Of a DNA stretch of 64,000 nucleotides, positions 9,216 through 17,093 are shown one piece after another; positions within the stretch are counted from its first letter, which is position 1; each line of letters begins with the position of its first letter. The position numbers and the translations under genes are program-made. This DNA is from Pseudomonas frederiksbergensis (lineage in GTDB: Bacteria > Pseudomonadota > Gammaproteobacteria > Pseudomonadales > Pseudomonadaceae), in NCBI RefSeq assembly GCF_003732705.1, contig NZ_MOBR01000041.1:79159-143158 (forward strand), given 5' to 3'. The notes beneath the pieces were generated by a model. The model was given only the letters and a program-made list of their open reading frames with translations, was not told the DNA's origin and made no database searches.

Positions 9216-9726
9216 CCACCGCCGACTGCGGCTGGCCCGGATACCAGACCAGCCGTTCGGCCGCCACGTTGCTTTCCTCGACCTGAAACCCCAGCGCCAG
9301 ATAGTGTCGGCGCGCATGGGGATTGTTGGTCCAGACCACCGTCGCCACCGGGCAACGCACCTGTTCAGCGGCTTTCTGCACACCTTGCAACACCGTGCGG
9401 CCATAGCCCTTGCCCCGGGCGGCCGGGATAAACGCCAGGTACAGCACGCGAATTTCGTTGGTGCCGAAATCCGCCGTCAACGCACCAATCGGCGTGCCCA
9501 GTTTCTCCACCACGAAGTGCATGGCGTTGGGATAGGACTCCCCGGTGCCCTGTTCTTGCACCTTGAATTGCTGGGCGATCACCTCTTCCACCAGTTCTTG
9601 CTCGCCGTCGATCCATTGCAGATCGGGCCGTGCAGCGTGATAAAGGTTGTGCAAAAACGGTCCGTCGGTGGCACCGGACGGACGCACCACCAGATCACCC
9701 ACGTCATTGGAATTGTTGTTCAGCAT
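9208..9726 (-). CDS. GNAT family N-acetyltransferase
   Basis: 172 residues with the GNAT fold. The acetyl-CoA loop is visible as FIPAARGKGYGRTVLQGV, with strand 4 (IRVLYLAFIP) before it and the C-terminal element NNPHARRHYLALGFQVEE. It transfers an acetyl group from acetyl-CoA to an amine; the acceptor cannot be read from sequence. It lies 18 bp downstream of the M50/HlyD gene on the same strand, so it is probably the last gene of that operon, and it converges on the DUF6916 gene with an eight-base overlap. Its position among proteins that may modify or export a giant adhesin makes protein or glycan acetylation possible, but this is inference. Confidence 0.85.
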   Translation of the reverse strand: MLNNNSNDVGDLVVRPSGATDGPFLHNLYHAARPDLQWIDGEQELVEEVIAQQFKVQEQGTGESYPNAMHFVVEKLGTPIGALTADFGTNEIRVLYLAFIPAARGKGYGRTVLQGVQKAAEQVRCPVATVVWTNNPHARRHYLALGFQVEESNVAAERLVWYPGQPQSAVVS

Positions 9727-9743
9727 TGCGATCTCTCCCTGCG

Positions 9744-11840
9744 CTAAAAACCACTCTCCCTCACACCCAACGCCGCCATCCGGCGCCAGGCCGTTCCCAG
9801 CAATGATTCACTGCGACCTTGCACCACCACCACGCCGCGCAACGGCTGGGTCGGGGTGGCGATGCTGTCCAGTGTAGTCAGGCGCACCGCGTACTGGGCC
9901 TGGACCGGCTCCGGCCGCTGGCTCTGGTCGCGGCGCACGGCAATCGGCCCATGGTGGTCGGACGTCAGCGCTTCCTGCTCAATGAACCCGGCGCCATTCG
10001 CGTCGATTTCACTCAGTTGCACGGCGACGGCCGGGTGCATCGGGTCTTCGGCGATAAATCGCCCGTGAGCCCCGGTCGCGACCCGCCACAGCTCGGCCTC
10101 GGCCAGGTAACCACGCAATCGCGCGCCCTCCTCGACGACCCTGGCCAGCGCTTCCTTGGGCGACAACCAGCGTCCGGCATTCAATTGCGGCAACAGGTCC
10201 CGTACCTTGCCAGTCTGCGGTGCCCGAATCAGCAAGCGCTCGCGCTGCGCAGCCAAGCCGCGATACTCGGCCACGGCCTCGGCCAGACGCTGCTCGACAA
10301 TCCCGGCATCGGCCACGGTTTCACTGCGGCTGGCCTGACGGCGCATCTGCAATTGCTGGATCTGGATTTCCCGCCGGACGATGGCCTGGCGCGAATCGAG
10401 GTCTGGCGACTCCAGTTCAATCAAGACGTCGCCCTGGGCCACCAACTGACCATCACGGACATTCACCTGCTTGACCCGCGCCGCCACCGGCGCATGCAAG
10501 GTGCTGACGCGTCCTGCCTCCAGCATCACCGGCAACTCCACCGCACTGCGCCACGGCACCGCCAGCAGCAGAACAATCGCCACCAGCCCCAGGGTACTCA
10601 GCAACACCCGAGGGGCGTGGGCCTGCTCGCGGCGGGTCCACCACTCGCGCCATTCGCGCACGATCGGCAGGAAGATGAACCACACCAATTCCACCAGCAT
10701 CAGGAAGATGCCCAACAGCTTGAAGAACAGGTGATACACCGCCAGGGCAATCCCGAAAAACAGTACCGCGCGCCATAACCACGAGCCGTAGCCCCAGATC
10801 AGCAAACGCCGCTGCATCGACGGCGACCAGGGCTCCGGTGCCGGTGCGCCGTAGCCGAACAAGACCTCGCGCAACCGCCAACGGCACAGGGCAAAGGCCC
10901 GGCCCTGGAGGTTATCGACTTCCCAGAAATCACTGAGCAAAAAGTAACCATCGAAGCGCATGAACGGGTTGAGGTTGATCACCAGCGTGGTGATCCAGGT
11001 CGCACTGGCGAGCATAAACGCCGCGGTGCGGCCGGGACCGTCAGGCAACAGCGACCAGGCCAGCAACGCGATACACGCCAGCACCAGTTCCGCCAGCACG
11101 CCGCCGGCACCGATCAGCAACCGCGCACGTCGATCATTGACCCGCCAGGCATCGCTGACATCGGTATAAAACATCGGCAGCATCACCATGAACGCCACGC
11201 CCATGCTTTGCACCCGGCAACCGGCGCGCTTGGCCATGAAAGCGTGACCAAACTCGTGGCACAGCTTGGCAAAAAACAGCGCCACGCCAAACGCCAGCGC
11301 GCCGCCGAGGCTGAACAGATGTGGAAACGTGGCGATAAAGCGCTGCCAGTCCCGGGACACCAGAAACACACCGAGCATCAGGGTAGCCGGCAACCCGAAG
11401 CGCAATGCATTCGGACCGATACGCTCCAGCCAGGGCCAGGCGCGATTGAGAAACGCGTCCGGGCGCCACAGCGGAATGCGGAAAAACAGGTATTGGTGCA
11501 ACAGGATCTGCCACAGCGACTGACGCTGGGCCGCAGCCTTGAGGCTATAACTGGCGCGCTGTTGCGGATCGAGGGCGGTGATCAAGTCATGGCCGCGCAG
11601 GAAATTCAGCAATTGCTCCAGCTCGGCGCCGTCCAGCGGCAATCCCGGCTCACGGTTCGCCGCTTGCAACACCTTGTCGGGGTCGCCCAGGGACCAATGA
11701 CGCAACAGACGCATCGCTGCCGCACCCAGTTTGAAATACCGCCCGCGCACCGGATCGGCGAGGGTCCAGCGTGGCGAACCGTCGAGGGCCGGGGCCGCCG
11801 CTTGCAGTTGCAGATCTGCCCGCAGGCTCGGCAGGCTCAT
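9744..11840 (-). CDS. M50 site-2-protease-like membrane protein fused to a HlyD-type adaptor
   Basis: 698 residues in three parts. Residues about 25-100 resemble a PqqD-like winged helix (GRYFKLGAAAMRLL, LEQLLNFLRGHDLI). The central membrane region holds the zinc motif HEFGH at residues 195-199 and a downstream NLNPFMRFDGYFLLSD motif, the M50 metal and active-site signature, among several membrane helices. After a final helix (VLLSTLGLVAIVLLLAV) comes a periplasmic barrel-sandwich section (RVKQVNVRDGQLVAQGDVL), a coiled coil and a second lipoyl-like half (LLIRAPQTGKVRDL), as in HlyD adaptors. Its start codon abuts the stop of the upstream adaptor gene, so the two are translationally linked. 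Proposed role: inner-membrane part of an export or processing machine for the LEPR-XLL protein. The domains are clear; the role is inferred. Confidence 0.85.
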   Translation of the reverse strand: MSLPSLRADLQLQAAAPALDGSPRWTLADPVRGRYFKLGAAAMRLLRHWSLGDPDKVLQAANREPGLPLDGAELEQLLNFLRGHDLITALDPQQRASYSLKAAAQRQSLWQILLHQYLFFRIPLWRPDAFLNRAWPWLERIGPNALRFGLPATLMLGVFLVSRDWQRFIATFPHLFSLGGALAFGVALFFAKLCHEFGHAFMAKRAGCRVQSMGVAFMVMLPMFYTDVSDAWRVNDRRARLLIGAGGVLAELVLACIALLAWSLLPDGPGRTAAFMLASATWITTLVINLNPFMRFDGYFLLSDFWEVDNLQGRAFALCRWRLREVLFGYGAPAPEPWSPSMQRRLLIWGYGSWLWRAVLFFGIALAVYHLFFKLLGIFLMLVELVWFIFLPIVREWREWWTRREQAHAPRVLLSTLGLVAIVLLLAVPWRSAVELPVMLEAGRVSTLHAPVAARVKQVNVRDGQLVAQGDVLIELESPDLDSRQAIVRREIQIQQLQMRRQASRSETVADAGIVEQRLAEAVAEYRGLAAQRERLLIRAPQTGKVRDLLPQLNAGRWLSPKEALARVVEEGARLRGYLAEAELWRVATGAHGRFIAEDPMHPAVAVQLSEIDANGAGFIEQEALTSDHHGPIAVRRDQSQRPEPVQAQYAVRLTTLDSIATPTQPLRGVVVVQGRSESLLGTAWRRMAALGVRESGF

Positions 11841-13160
11841 CTACAGGCCCACGCTTTGACGCAACCCGGCCAGTGGCCGACGCAACAGGTACAACGCCAG
11901 CGGCGCGCGGTCGCCAAAGATTTTCGCCGTGCCGCGCAAGCCGATGCGTGGCGGCGCCGCGTCGAAATTCGCGTCCAATCGATAAGCCAACTGTCCGCCA
12001 GCGGTGGGCTGCGCTTCATAGGCTGAGCGTTCGAGTTTGGCCAGATGCCGTTGCAACGGATCGCTGTCGAGAAACAGCGAAACCTCGGCCCCCGGCTCCA
12101 GGGCAATCGCATCGCCCACCGCCAGTTCGATGCGCAATTCGGCCTGGTTCGGGTCAGCGATTTCCATCAGCCGCTCACCGGTCTGCACCGGTTTGCCGGT
12201 CCAGCGTTCGGCGTCGGCAAACACGGCGATGCCGTCACGCTCGGCGCGCACTTCGCTGCGTTTGAGCAGTTCGCGGGCGTAATCCCGTTCGGCACGTTTT
12301 TGTTCGACCCGTGCCGCCAGCAAGTCGATTTTCGAGCTGGATTCCGCGTCGGCGAACGAGCGTTGGGAATTGGCTTTGAGTTCGGCTTCGGCCACGCCCA
12401 AGGCGCGCTGTGACACATCGGCCTGAGCCGTGAGGGTGGTGTTTTCGAAGCGCAGCAGCAGGTCGCCGGTTTTCACCGTCTGATTGGGTTTGACCAGAAA
12501 CTCGGCAATCACCCCGTCCAGCGGCGCAGCCACGACTCGGCCGCCTAGCGGTACCACTTCGGCGGGGGCCAGCACTGATTGGCGCACCGGGATCAACAGG
12601 GCGAGCAGCGCCACCGCGACCAGCGCCACCTGACGTTTACGGGTCCAGCGCAGCCGCCACGGTTTGCGCGGTTGCAGGGCTAGCCAGGCATGGCTGTAAG
12701 TGTCGCCCAATTGCGAGAGTAGAACTTGTTCGGAAGGGTTCCAGGGAGTGTCCCGGGCCAACCACAAACCGCCGAACACTTCGCCCTGGTGATCGATCAG
12801 TGGCAGCCAAAACACCTGGGCGGCGGAAAGGCTTTGCCAGTCCGCACGAATCGATTCGCTGAGCCCATCATGCGGAATCACCCGCGCCTGTTTCAGCACG
12901 TCGCGTTTGAACAGCTGCGCCACCGCTTGCTCGACAAACGCCACGAACGGCGCGTTCGGGTCCACCGCACTCACGCCGGTCACGGCCTGCACCTTGCCGG
13001 CAATCAACAGCGCCGCATGGCGAAAACCGAACAGTGCCTGGCTGTCATTGACCAGGCTATAGGCCAGTTGCGCCGGGGTACGCGCGGCGCGAGTCTGACG
13101 TTCGAGGTCAAGAAACCGGGCGAAAACCTGTTCAGCGCCGCCACTGATCGGAGCGTTCAC
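11841..13160 (-). CDS. HlyD family adaptor with an N-terminal GAF-like domain
   Basis: 439 residues starting at GTG 13160, whose GTGA overlaps the stop of the preceding gene. Residues about 1-165 look like a cytoplasmic GAF domain (QVFWLPLIDHQGEVFGGLWLA) followed by a basic stretch (RKPWRLRWTRKRQ) and one membrane helix (VALVAVALLALLIPV). The periplasmic part has the barrel-sandwich motifs RVVAAPLDGVIAEFLVKPNQ and GDLLLRFEN, a coiled-coil hairpin and a C-terminal beta-barrel (RLMEIADPNQAELRIEL). HlyD proteins bridge an inner-membrane pump to an outer-membrane channel. Here the partner appears to be the M50-HlyD protein rather than an ABC transporter. The GAF section could let the complex respond to a ligand, which is inference. 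Confidence 0.82.
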   Translation of the reverse strand: MNAPISGGAEQVFARFLDLERQTRAARTPAQLAYSLVNDSQALFGFRHAALLIAGKVQAVTGVSAVDPNAPFVAFVEQAVAQLFKRDVLKQARVIPHDGLSESIRADWQSLSAAQVFWLPLIDHQGEVFGGLWLARDTPWNPSEQVLLSQLGDTYSHAWLALQPRKPWRLRWTRKRQVALVAVALLALLIPVRQSVLAPAEVVPLGGRVVAAPLDGVIAEFLVKPNQTVKTGDLLLRFENTTLTAQADVSQRALGVAEAELKANSQRSFADAESSSKIDLLAARVEQKRAERDYARELLKRSEVRAERDGIAVFADAERWTGKPVQTGERLMEIADPNQAELRIELAVGDAIALEPGAEVSLFLDSDPLQRHLAKLERSAYEAQPTAGGQLAYRLDANFDAAPPRIGLRGTAKIFGDRAPLALYLLRRPLAGLRQSVGL

Positions 13161-13939
13161 TTGAGCTCCGCGAAGCGCGCCGTTCCGCTCATACCGGCCA
13201 ACAGGCCCGTAGCATTGGGCAGAGTCGCGACCAACAGCAAGGTCTGGCTGCCTTCATCGATCCGCGCACCGAGGCGCTTGACCGTGGCATCCAACGGCTG
13301 ACCGGTTTCATCGGGTACAAAACTGAAGGTCTGGCCGGGCTTGAGCTTGCCCATCCAGCGCGACGGAATCAGCAAATGAATTTCCAGGGTGCGGTTATCG
13401 ACGACATCCAGCAACGGCGCGCCAGCCGCCACGCTTTCATAACGCTGGACCTTGCGCTCGACAACCTGGCCGTCAAACGGCGCGAGCACGCTGCAGCGTT
13501 TGACCTGCACCTGATAAACCTGGGATTGCGCCTGAGTCTCGCTGACCTTGGCCTCGGCCCGCGCCACTTCAAAACGCCCGACCGAATTCAAAGCGGCCAA
13601 TTGCTTGTTGTGCGACAGCTCTTCACTGGCCCCACGGCTCGCGGCCTGCGCGGCATTGAGCTGGGCCTGAAAGCCTGAGCAATCGAACTTCGCCAGGGTA
13701 TCGCCCTTCTTGAACGACTCACCCTCGCTGAACGGCAACTCGACAATCCGACCCGGCAACTCACTGGCGAGCACCGCTTGATCCCGAGCCCGCAGCACAC
13801 CACGAGCCTCGCTGCTGGCCTGACCACTGCCACCGACCGCGCTGTTTTCCAGCAACGGATCGTCTGGCGCAGGCGTTTGAGCCTGTACTGCGCACGTTAC
13901 AAAGGCTAATCCAACAACCCAACTTCCAAAACGCGGCAT
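13157..13939 (-). CDS. Periplasmic adaptor (HlyD/RND membrane-fusion type)
   Basis: 260 residues with an N-terminal signal peptide (GSWVVGLAFVTCAVQAQ), so it is periplasmic. It has the split barrel-sandwich hybrid (LASELPGRIVELPFSEGESF and CSVLAPFDGQVVERKVQ) flanking a short alpha hairpin, then a beta-barrel region (LEIHLLIPSRWMGKL). It is the first gene of a three-adaptor operon: its stop overlaps the next start by four bases, and the third gene abuts the second. Unlike normal efflux operons there is no RND pump, ABC ATPase or outer-membrane factor next to it. It probably assembles with the two downstream adaptors. It is short compared with usual RND adaptors (about 370 residues). Confidence 0.83.
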   Translation of the reverse strand: MPRFGSWVVGLAFVTCAVQAQTPAPDDPLLENSAVGGSGQASSEARGVLRARDQAVLASELPGRIVELPFSEGESFKKGDTLAKFDCSGFQAQLNAAQAASRGASEELSHNKQLAALNSVGRFEVARAEAKVSETQAQSQVYQVQVKRCSVLAPFDGQVVERKVQRYESVAAGAPLLDVVDNRTLEIHLLIPSRWMGKLKPGQTFSFVPDETGQPLDATVKRLGARIDEGSQTLLLVATLPNATGLLAGMSGTARFAELK

Positions 13940-14085
13940 AACCGTGACTCCCTGACGGATGACCGGAGTCTACGACAGCGGGGGGTTGCGTCAAGCGAAT
14001 AGCCAGCACGTTTTGGAAAAGCCACGTATCAAGAAAAATGCTGACCCATAGGACGAACTCAATCGATCAAAAATATAACCTTGAA

Positions 14086-14095
14086 GGAATATTCC
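14086..14095. promoter_or_regulatory. Possible operator palindrome upstream of the toxin-antitoxin pair
   Basis: The perfect ten-base palindrome GGAATATTCC lies 22 bp before the toxin start, in an AT-rich stretch. Toxin-antitoxin operons of this kind are usually repressed by the antitoxin binding such a site. Binding here is inference. Confidence 0.4.
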
Positions 14096-14117
14096 ATAAC
14101 GTGCATATTCAGCTCCC

Positions 14118-14483
14118 ATGAACTGGGATATTGAATACACCGACGAGTTCGGCGACTGGTGGACGGATCTGAGCGAAAGCGAGCAGAGCTCTGTCGCTGC
14201 GAGCGTAAAACTACTTGGGCAGTTCGGCCCAGGCTTACGCTTTCCTCATAGCAGTGGAATCAACGGATCGCGACATGGACATCTTCGCGAACTACGCGTT
14301 CAGCATGCAGGTCGCCCTTATCGCGTTTTGTATGCATTCGATCCGAGACGCTGCGCCTTGCTATTGATAGGAGGAGACAAAACCGGTCAGGATCGATGGT
14401 ATGAAGTCAATGTACCGTTGGCCGATCAGCTGTACGATGAACATCTCGACACATTGCGCAAAGAGGGTCACAACGATGGCTAA
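14118..14483 (+). CDS. RelE/HigB-type toxin (phage Gp49-like family)
   Basis: 121 residues. The core (HGHLRELRVQHAGRPYRVLYAF, then LLLIGGDKTGQDRWY, then a C-terminal helix ending in EHLDTLRKEG) is characteristic of the Gp49-like/HigB2 toxin family, which cut mRNA at the ribosome. The arginines and lysine in these segments are the usual RNA-contacting residues. The gene comes before its antitoxin, the HigBA order, and overlaps it by eight bases. The upstream region has an AT-rich promoter-like stretch with a palindrome. The family assignment is good. Activity depends on intact catalytic residues, and I see no truncation. Confidence 0.85.
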   Translation: MNWDIEYTDEFGDWWTDLSESEQSSVAASVKLLGQFGPGLRFPHSSGINGSRHGHLRELRVQHAGRPYRVLYAFDPRRCALLLIGGDKTGQDRWYEVNVPLADQLYDEHLDTLRKEGHNDG

Positions 14484-14781
14484 GAAATTTGCCGAACTCG
14501 AAGCGCGGATGACACCCGAATCCCGGGCACTCGCCGATTCGATTTATGAACAACACATAAAGGAAATGCCACTGCATGAGTTGCGTCAGGCCAAAGCGCT
14601 GAGTCAAGCCACGCTTGCCGAAACGCTCCATATCAACCAGGCCGCCATTTCTAAAATGGAACGCCGTACGGATATGTACATCAGCACCTTGCGTAACTAC
14701 ATCCGCGCTATGGGCGGTGAGCTCGAAATAATTGCGACGTTTCCAGACGGCCAAATCAAGATCGAAAATTTCGCTGGTTGA
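14476..14781 (+). CDS. XRE/HigA-type antitoxin
   Basis: 101 residues from the ATG at 14476, which has GAGGG about nine bases upstream and overlaps the end of the toxin gene; a longer in-frame start at 14401 would lie well inside the toxin and is rejected. The helix-turn-helix is visible at about residues 38-75 (ELRQAKALSQATLAETL, INQAAISKMERR), followed by ISTLRNYIRAMGGELEI, a common ending of this antitoxin family. It should bind and neutralise the adjacent toxin and repress the operon by binding upstream DNA. Confidence 0.87.
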   Translation: MAKKFAELEARMTPESRALADSIYEQHIKEMPLHELRQAKALSQATLAETLHINQAAISKMERRTDMYISTLRNYIRAMGGELEIIATFPDGQIKIENFAG

Positions 14782-14881
14782 GCGGCCTCCCTGGCTGCTC
14801 ACTACGACACCAGCCCAGCGTTGCCCACCTTCTCAGTTCCGTAAGACCGCAAAGATTGGGGCTAATGGCGCTCTTATCCTG

Positions 14882-15439
14882 CTAAAGAACGTAAAAACCG
14901 ATAATCGCCAGCCCCCACCAGCACAAGCCCAGCGCTACCCAGATTCCGTTGGCAAAAGTCAGCTTCGAATTACCAAGCCCATCGACATCTCCCGCCAAAT
15001 AGTTGATTGCATTCTGTACACGCAACAAACAGCAGGTTTGCAGGAGTAAAACCAAAAGGCTCAACGCAAATCGAATTTGCACATCTGGTAACCACATCAA
15101 CGCTGAACCGGTGCACGCCAGCAGGATGAAAGCCAATGCCAGACTGCGCGGGTACCAACGGTACTTTAGGTCTGCAGCACCTATTCGGTGATCGATTTTG
15201 GTGAACAGGGAGTACACGAAAAACACACCCAGGATGGCGCGAAACAAGGGAAAAACCTTATTACCCGTGGCTGCGCGATAAAGCTTCCAATTTCGATAAA
15301 ACCAATAAATAAAGAAAAAACCGCTAGTCGAAACGAATAGCAATGCCAGCTTGCTTTTACCCACGACATAAAAATCGCGAGATGCTGCCGCAGCGTCCAA
15401 AAATTCAACAGTCGCGGGCGAATCAGAGGGAGCAATCAT
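14882..15439 (-). CDS. Hypothetical integral membrane protein
   Basis: 185 residues that I do not recognise. Four or five hydrophobic segments are visible (LALLFVSTSGFFFIYWFY, FRAILGVFFVYSLF, LALAFILLACTGSALMWL, FALSLLVLLLQTC, IWVALGLCWWGLAIIGFYVL). The first has YWFYRNWKLYR just after it, a motif shared with several uncharacterised small membrane proteins. There is no signal peptide and no obvious catalytic motif. It is transcribed alone, convergent with the antitoxin gene and on the same strand as the efflux operon further right, with about 110 bp to that operon's last gene. Base composition is lower in GC than its neighbours, which could mean recent acquisition together with the toxin-antitoxin pair. 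Confidence 0.6.
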   Translation of the reverse strand: MIAPSDSPATVEFLDAAAASRDFYVVGKSKLALLFVSTSGFFFIYWFYRNWKLYRAATGNKVFPLFRAILGVFFVYSLFTKIDHRIGAADLKYRWYPRSLALAFILLACTGSALMWLPDVQIRFALSLLVLLLQTCCLLRVQNAINYLAGDVDGLGNSKLTFANGIWVALGLCWWGLAIIGFYVL

Positions 15440-15551
15440 AGTAGAGCGCAGCCGTGGTCATTGAGGGCCGAAATGCTAACGCCTGATGATCTTCGATAGT
15501 GCCTACACAAAAAAAACAGGACCATTCCTACTTTAAGGTTCTCAATTTCAC

Positions 15552-17093
15552 TCAGAACTGTTCCGTCTCCGGATAAACCGACTCCCATCCCCCACCCAAA
15601 GCCTTGTACAACCCCACCATCGCCAACGACACGCCCGTCGAACTCTCAACCCATTGCTGCTGGGTCGCCAACAACTCGCCTTGCACGGTCAGTACGTTGA
15701 CGAAATCCACCACACCTTCGACGTATTGCTGTTGCGCGGTGCGCAGGGCGATCTGGTTTTGGCGTACGGCTTCGGCGAGGCTGTCGCGGCGTAGTTGGCT
15801 GGCGTTGTAAGCGGTCAGTTGGTCGTCGATTTCATGCCAGGCGCGCAGCACGGTTTGCTGATAGGCGATGGCCGCTTCCTGCTGCTGGGCTTCGCGCAGG
15901 TTGAGCATGCCACGCAGGCGACCGCCGTCGAACAGCGGCAGACTGAATTGCGGGCCGATGCCGAACGAGCGTGAGCCCCAGGAGCCGAAATCGCTCAGTT
16001 GCATGGCCTGGGAACCGATGTTGCCCGACAGCGTGATCCGCGGATAAAAATCGCCCTTGGCCACACCGATGCTTGCTGTGGCGGCATGCAAACGGGCTTC
16101 GGCCTGACGAATGTCGGGGCGGCGTTCGGCCAGTTGCGACGGCAGCCCGATGGCAACCTGGCGCGGGGTCTGCGGCACCGGGGCGTCTGTGGATAACTCG
16201 GCGTGCAACGCTTGCGGTGGTTCGCCCATCAACAGGCTCAGGGCGTTGATCAGTTGTGATTGACGCTGCTCCAGCGCTGGCAGGCGCGATTCGATGGCCG
16301 CCACTTGCGCGGCAGCTTCGGCGACGTCCAGGTCCGTGGCAACGCCGTCGGCCAGGCGCAATTGCGAGAGCTTCAGACTGTGCCGGGCGACGTCCAGGTT
16401 CTGCTCGGTGACAGCCCGGGTGTTCTGCACGCCGCGCAGCTGGATGTAGTCCTGGGCGGTTTCGGCCAACACCGACAGCAGCACCCCGCGACGGTCGTTT
16501 TCGGCGACTTCGAGGGTGGCGTCAGCGGCTTCGGTTTCGCGGCGCACGCGGCCCCAGAAATCCAATTCCCAGGAGGCGGAAAAACCGGCGTCCCAGAGGT
16601 TGAACGCGGAGCGGCCGTTTTTGCCTGAGGGATCGCTCAGGCCTTCGCCGCTGTTGCGTTCACGACCGTAGCTGCCGGTGGCGGCGGTCGTCGGGTAGCG
16701 ATCGGCGGTGATGACCTGGCGTGCGGCGCGACTTTGCTGCAAGCGGCTGCTGGCGAGTTTGAGGTCGAGGTTATCGGTCAGGGCGCGCTGGCTCAGGGTC
16801 GAGAGTTTTGGGTCGTGGAAGACTTCCCACCAGCGTTCGTCCATGGTTTGGGCGACGGCTTGGCTTTCGGCAGCCTTTTGCGGTTTTGACCATTCGGTGA
16901 CCTGTTGCGGCTCGGGTTTGTGGAAGTCCGGGCCGACGGTGCAGGCCGAAAGAGCCATGGTGAGCACGGCGTAGACAGTCAGTTGAGGCCACTGGCCTCT
17001 TCGCGAGCAAGCTCGCTCCCACATTGGAATGCGTTCCCCTGTGGGAGCGAGCTTGCTCGCGATGGCGTCAGCACGATCAACGAAGGTTTTCAT
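15552..17093 (-). CDS. Outer-membrane efflux lipoprotein (NodT/OprM family)
   Basis: 513 residues. A lipobox (LTMALSAC) precedes TVGPDFHKPEP, the standard mature N-terminus of NodT-type outer-membrane factors. Two repeated OEP domains follow (WWEVFHDPKL, LAQTAQDYIQLRG-like segments, RPDIRQAEARLHAATASIGVAKGDFYPR). The ATG at 17093 overlaps the stop of the adaptor gene (ATGA), which supports it. The first 40 codons contain a complete REPIN (17001-17062), so the signal-peptide n-region is partly REP-encoded. An internal ATG at 17024 would give a shorter n-region. It forms the outer channel of the EmrAB-like system encoded just upstream. Confidence 0.88.
   Translation of the reverse strand: MKTFVDRADAIASKLAPTGERIPMWERACSRRGQWPQLTVYAVLTMALSACTVGPDFHKPEPQQVTEWSKPQKAAESQAVAQTMDERWWEVFHDPKLSTLSQRALTDNLDLKLASSRLQQSRAARQVITADRYPTTAATGSYGRERNSGEGLSDPSGKNGRSAFNLWDAGFSASWELDFWGRVRRETEAADATLEVAENDRRGVLLSVLAETAQDYIQLRGVQNTRAVTEQNLDVARHSLKLSQLRLADGVATDLDVAEAAAQVAAIESRLPALEQRQSQLINALSLLMGEPPQALHAELSTDAPVPQTPRQVAIGLPSQLAERRPDIRQAEARLHAATASIGVAKGDFYPRITLSGNIGSQAMQLSDFGSWGSRSFGIGPQFSLPLFDGGRLRGMLNLREAQQQEAAIAYQQTVLRAWHEIDDQLTAYNASQLRRDSLAEAVRQNQIALRTAQQQYVEGVVDFVNVLTVQGELLATQQQWVESSTGVSLAMVGLYKALGGGWESVYPETEQF
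17001..17062. repeat. REPIN inside the 5' coding region of the outer-membrane efflux gene
   Basis: Two inverted REP sequences (TCGCGAGCAAGCTCGCTCCCAC at 17001 and its complement ending near 17062) are separated by about 18 bp. This is the same core as the intergenic pair at 19836-19931. It lies in frame within codons of the efflux lipoprotein gene. Confidence 0.85.
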
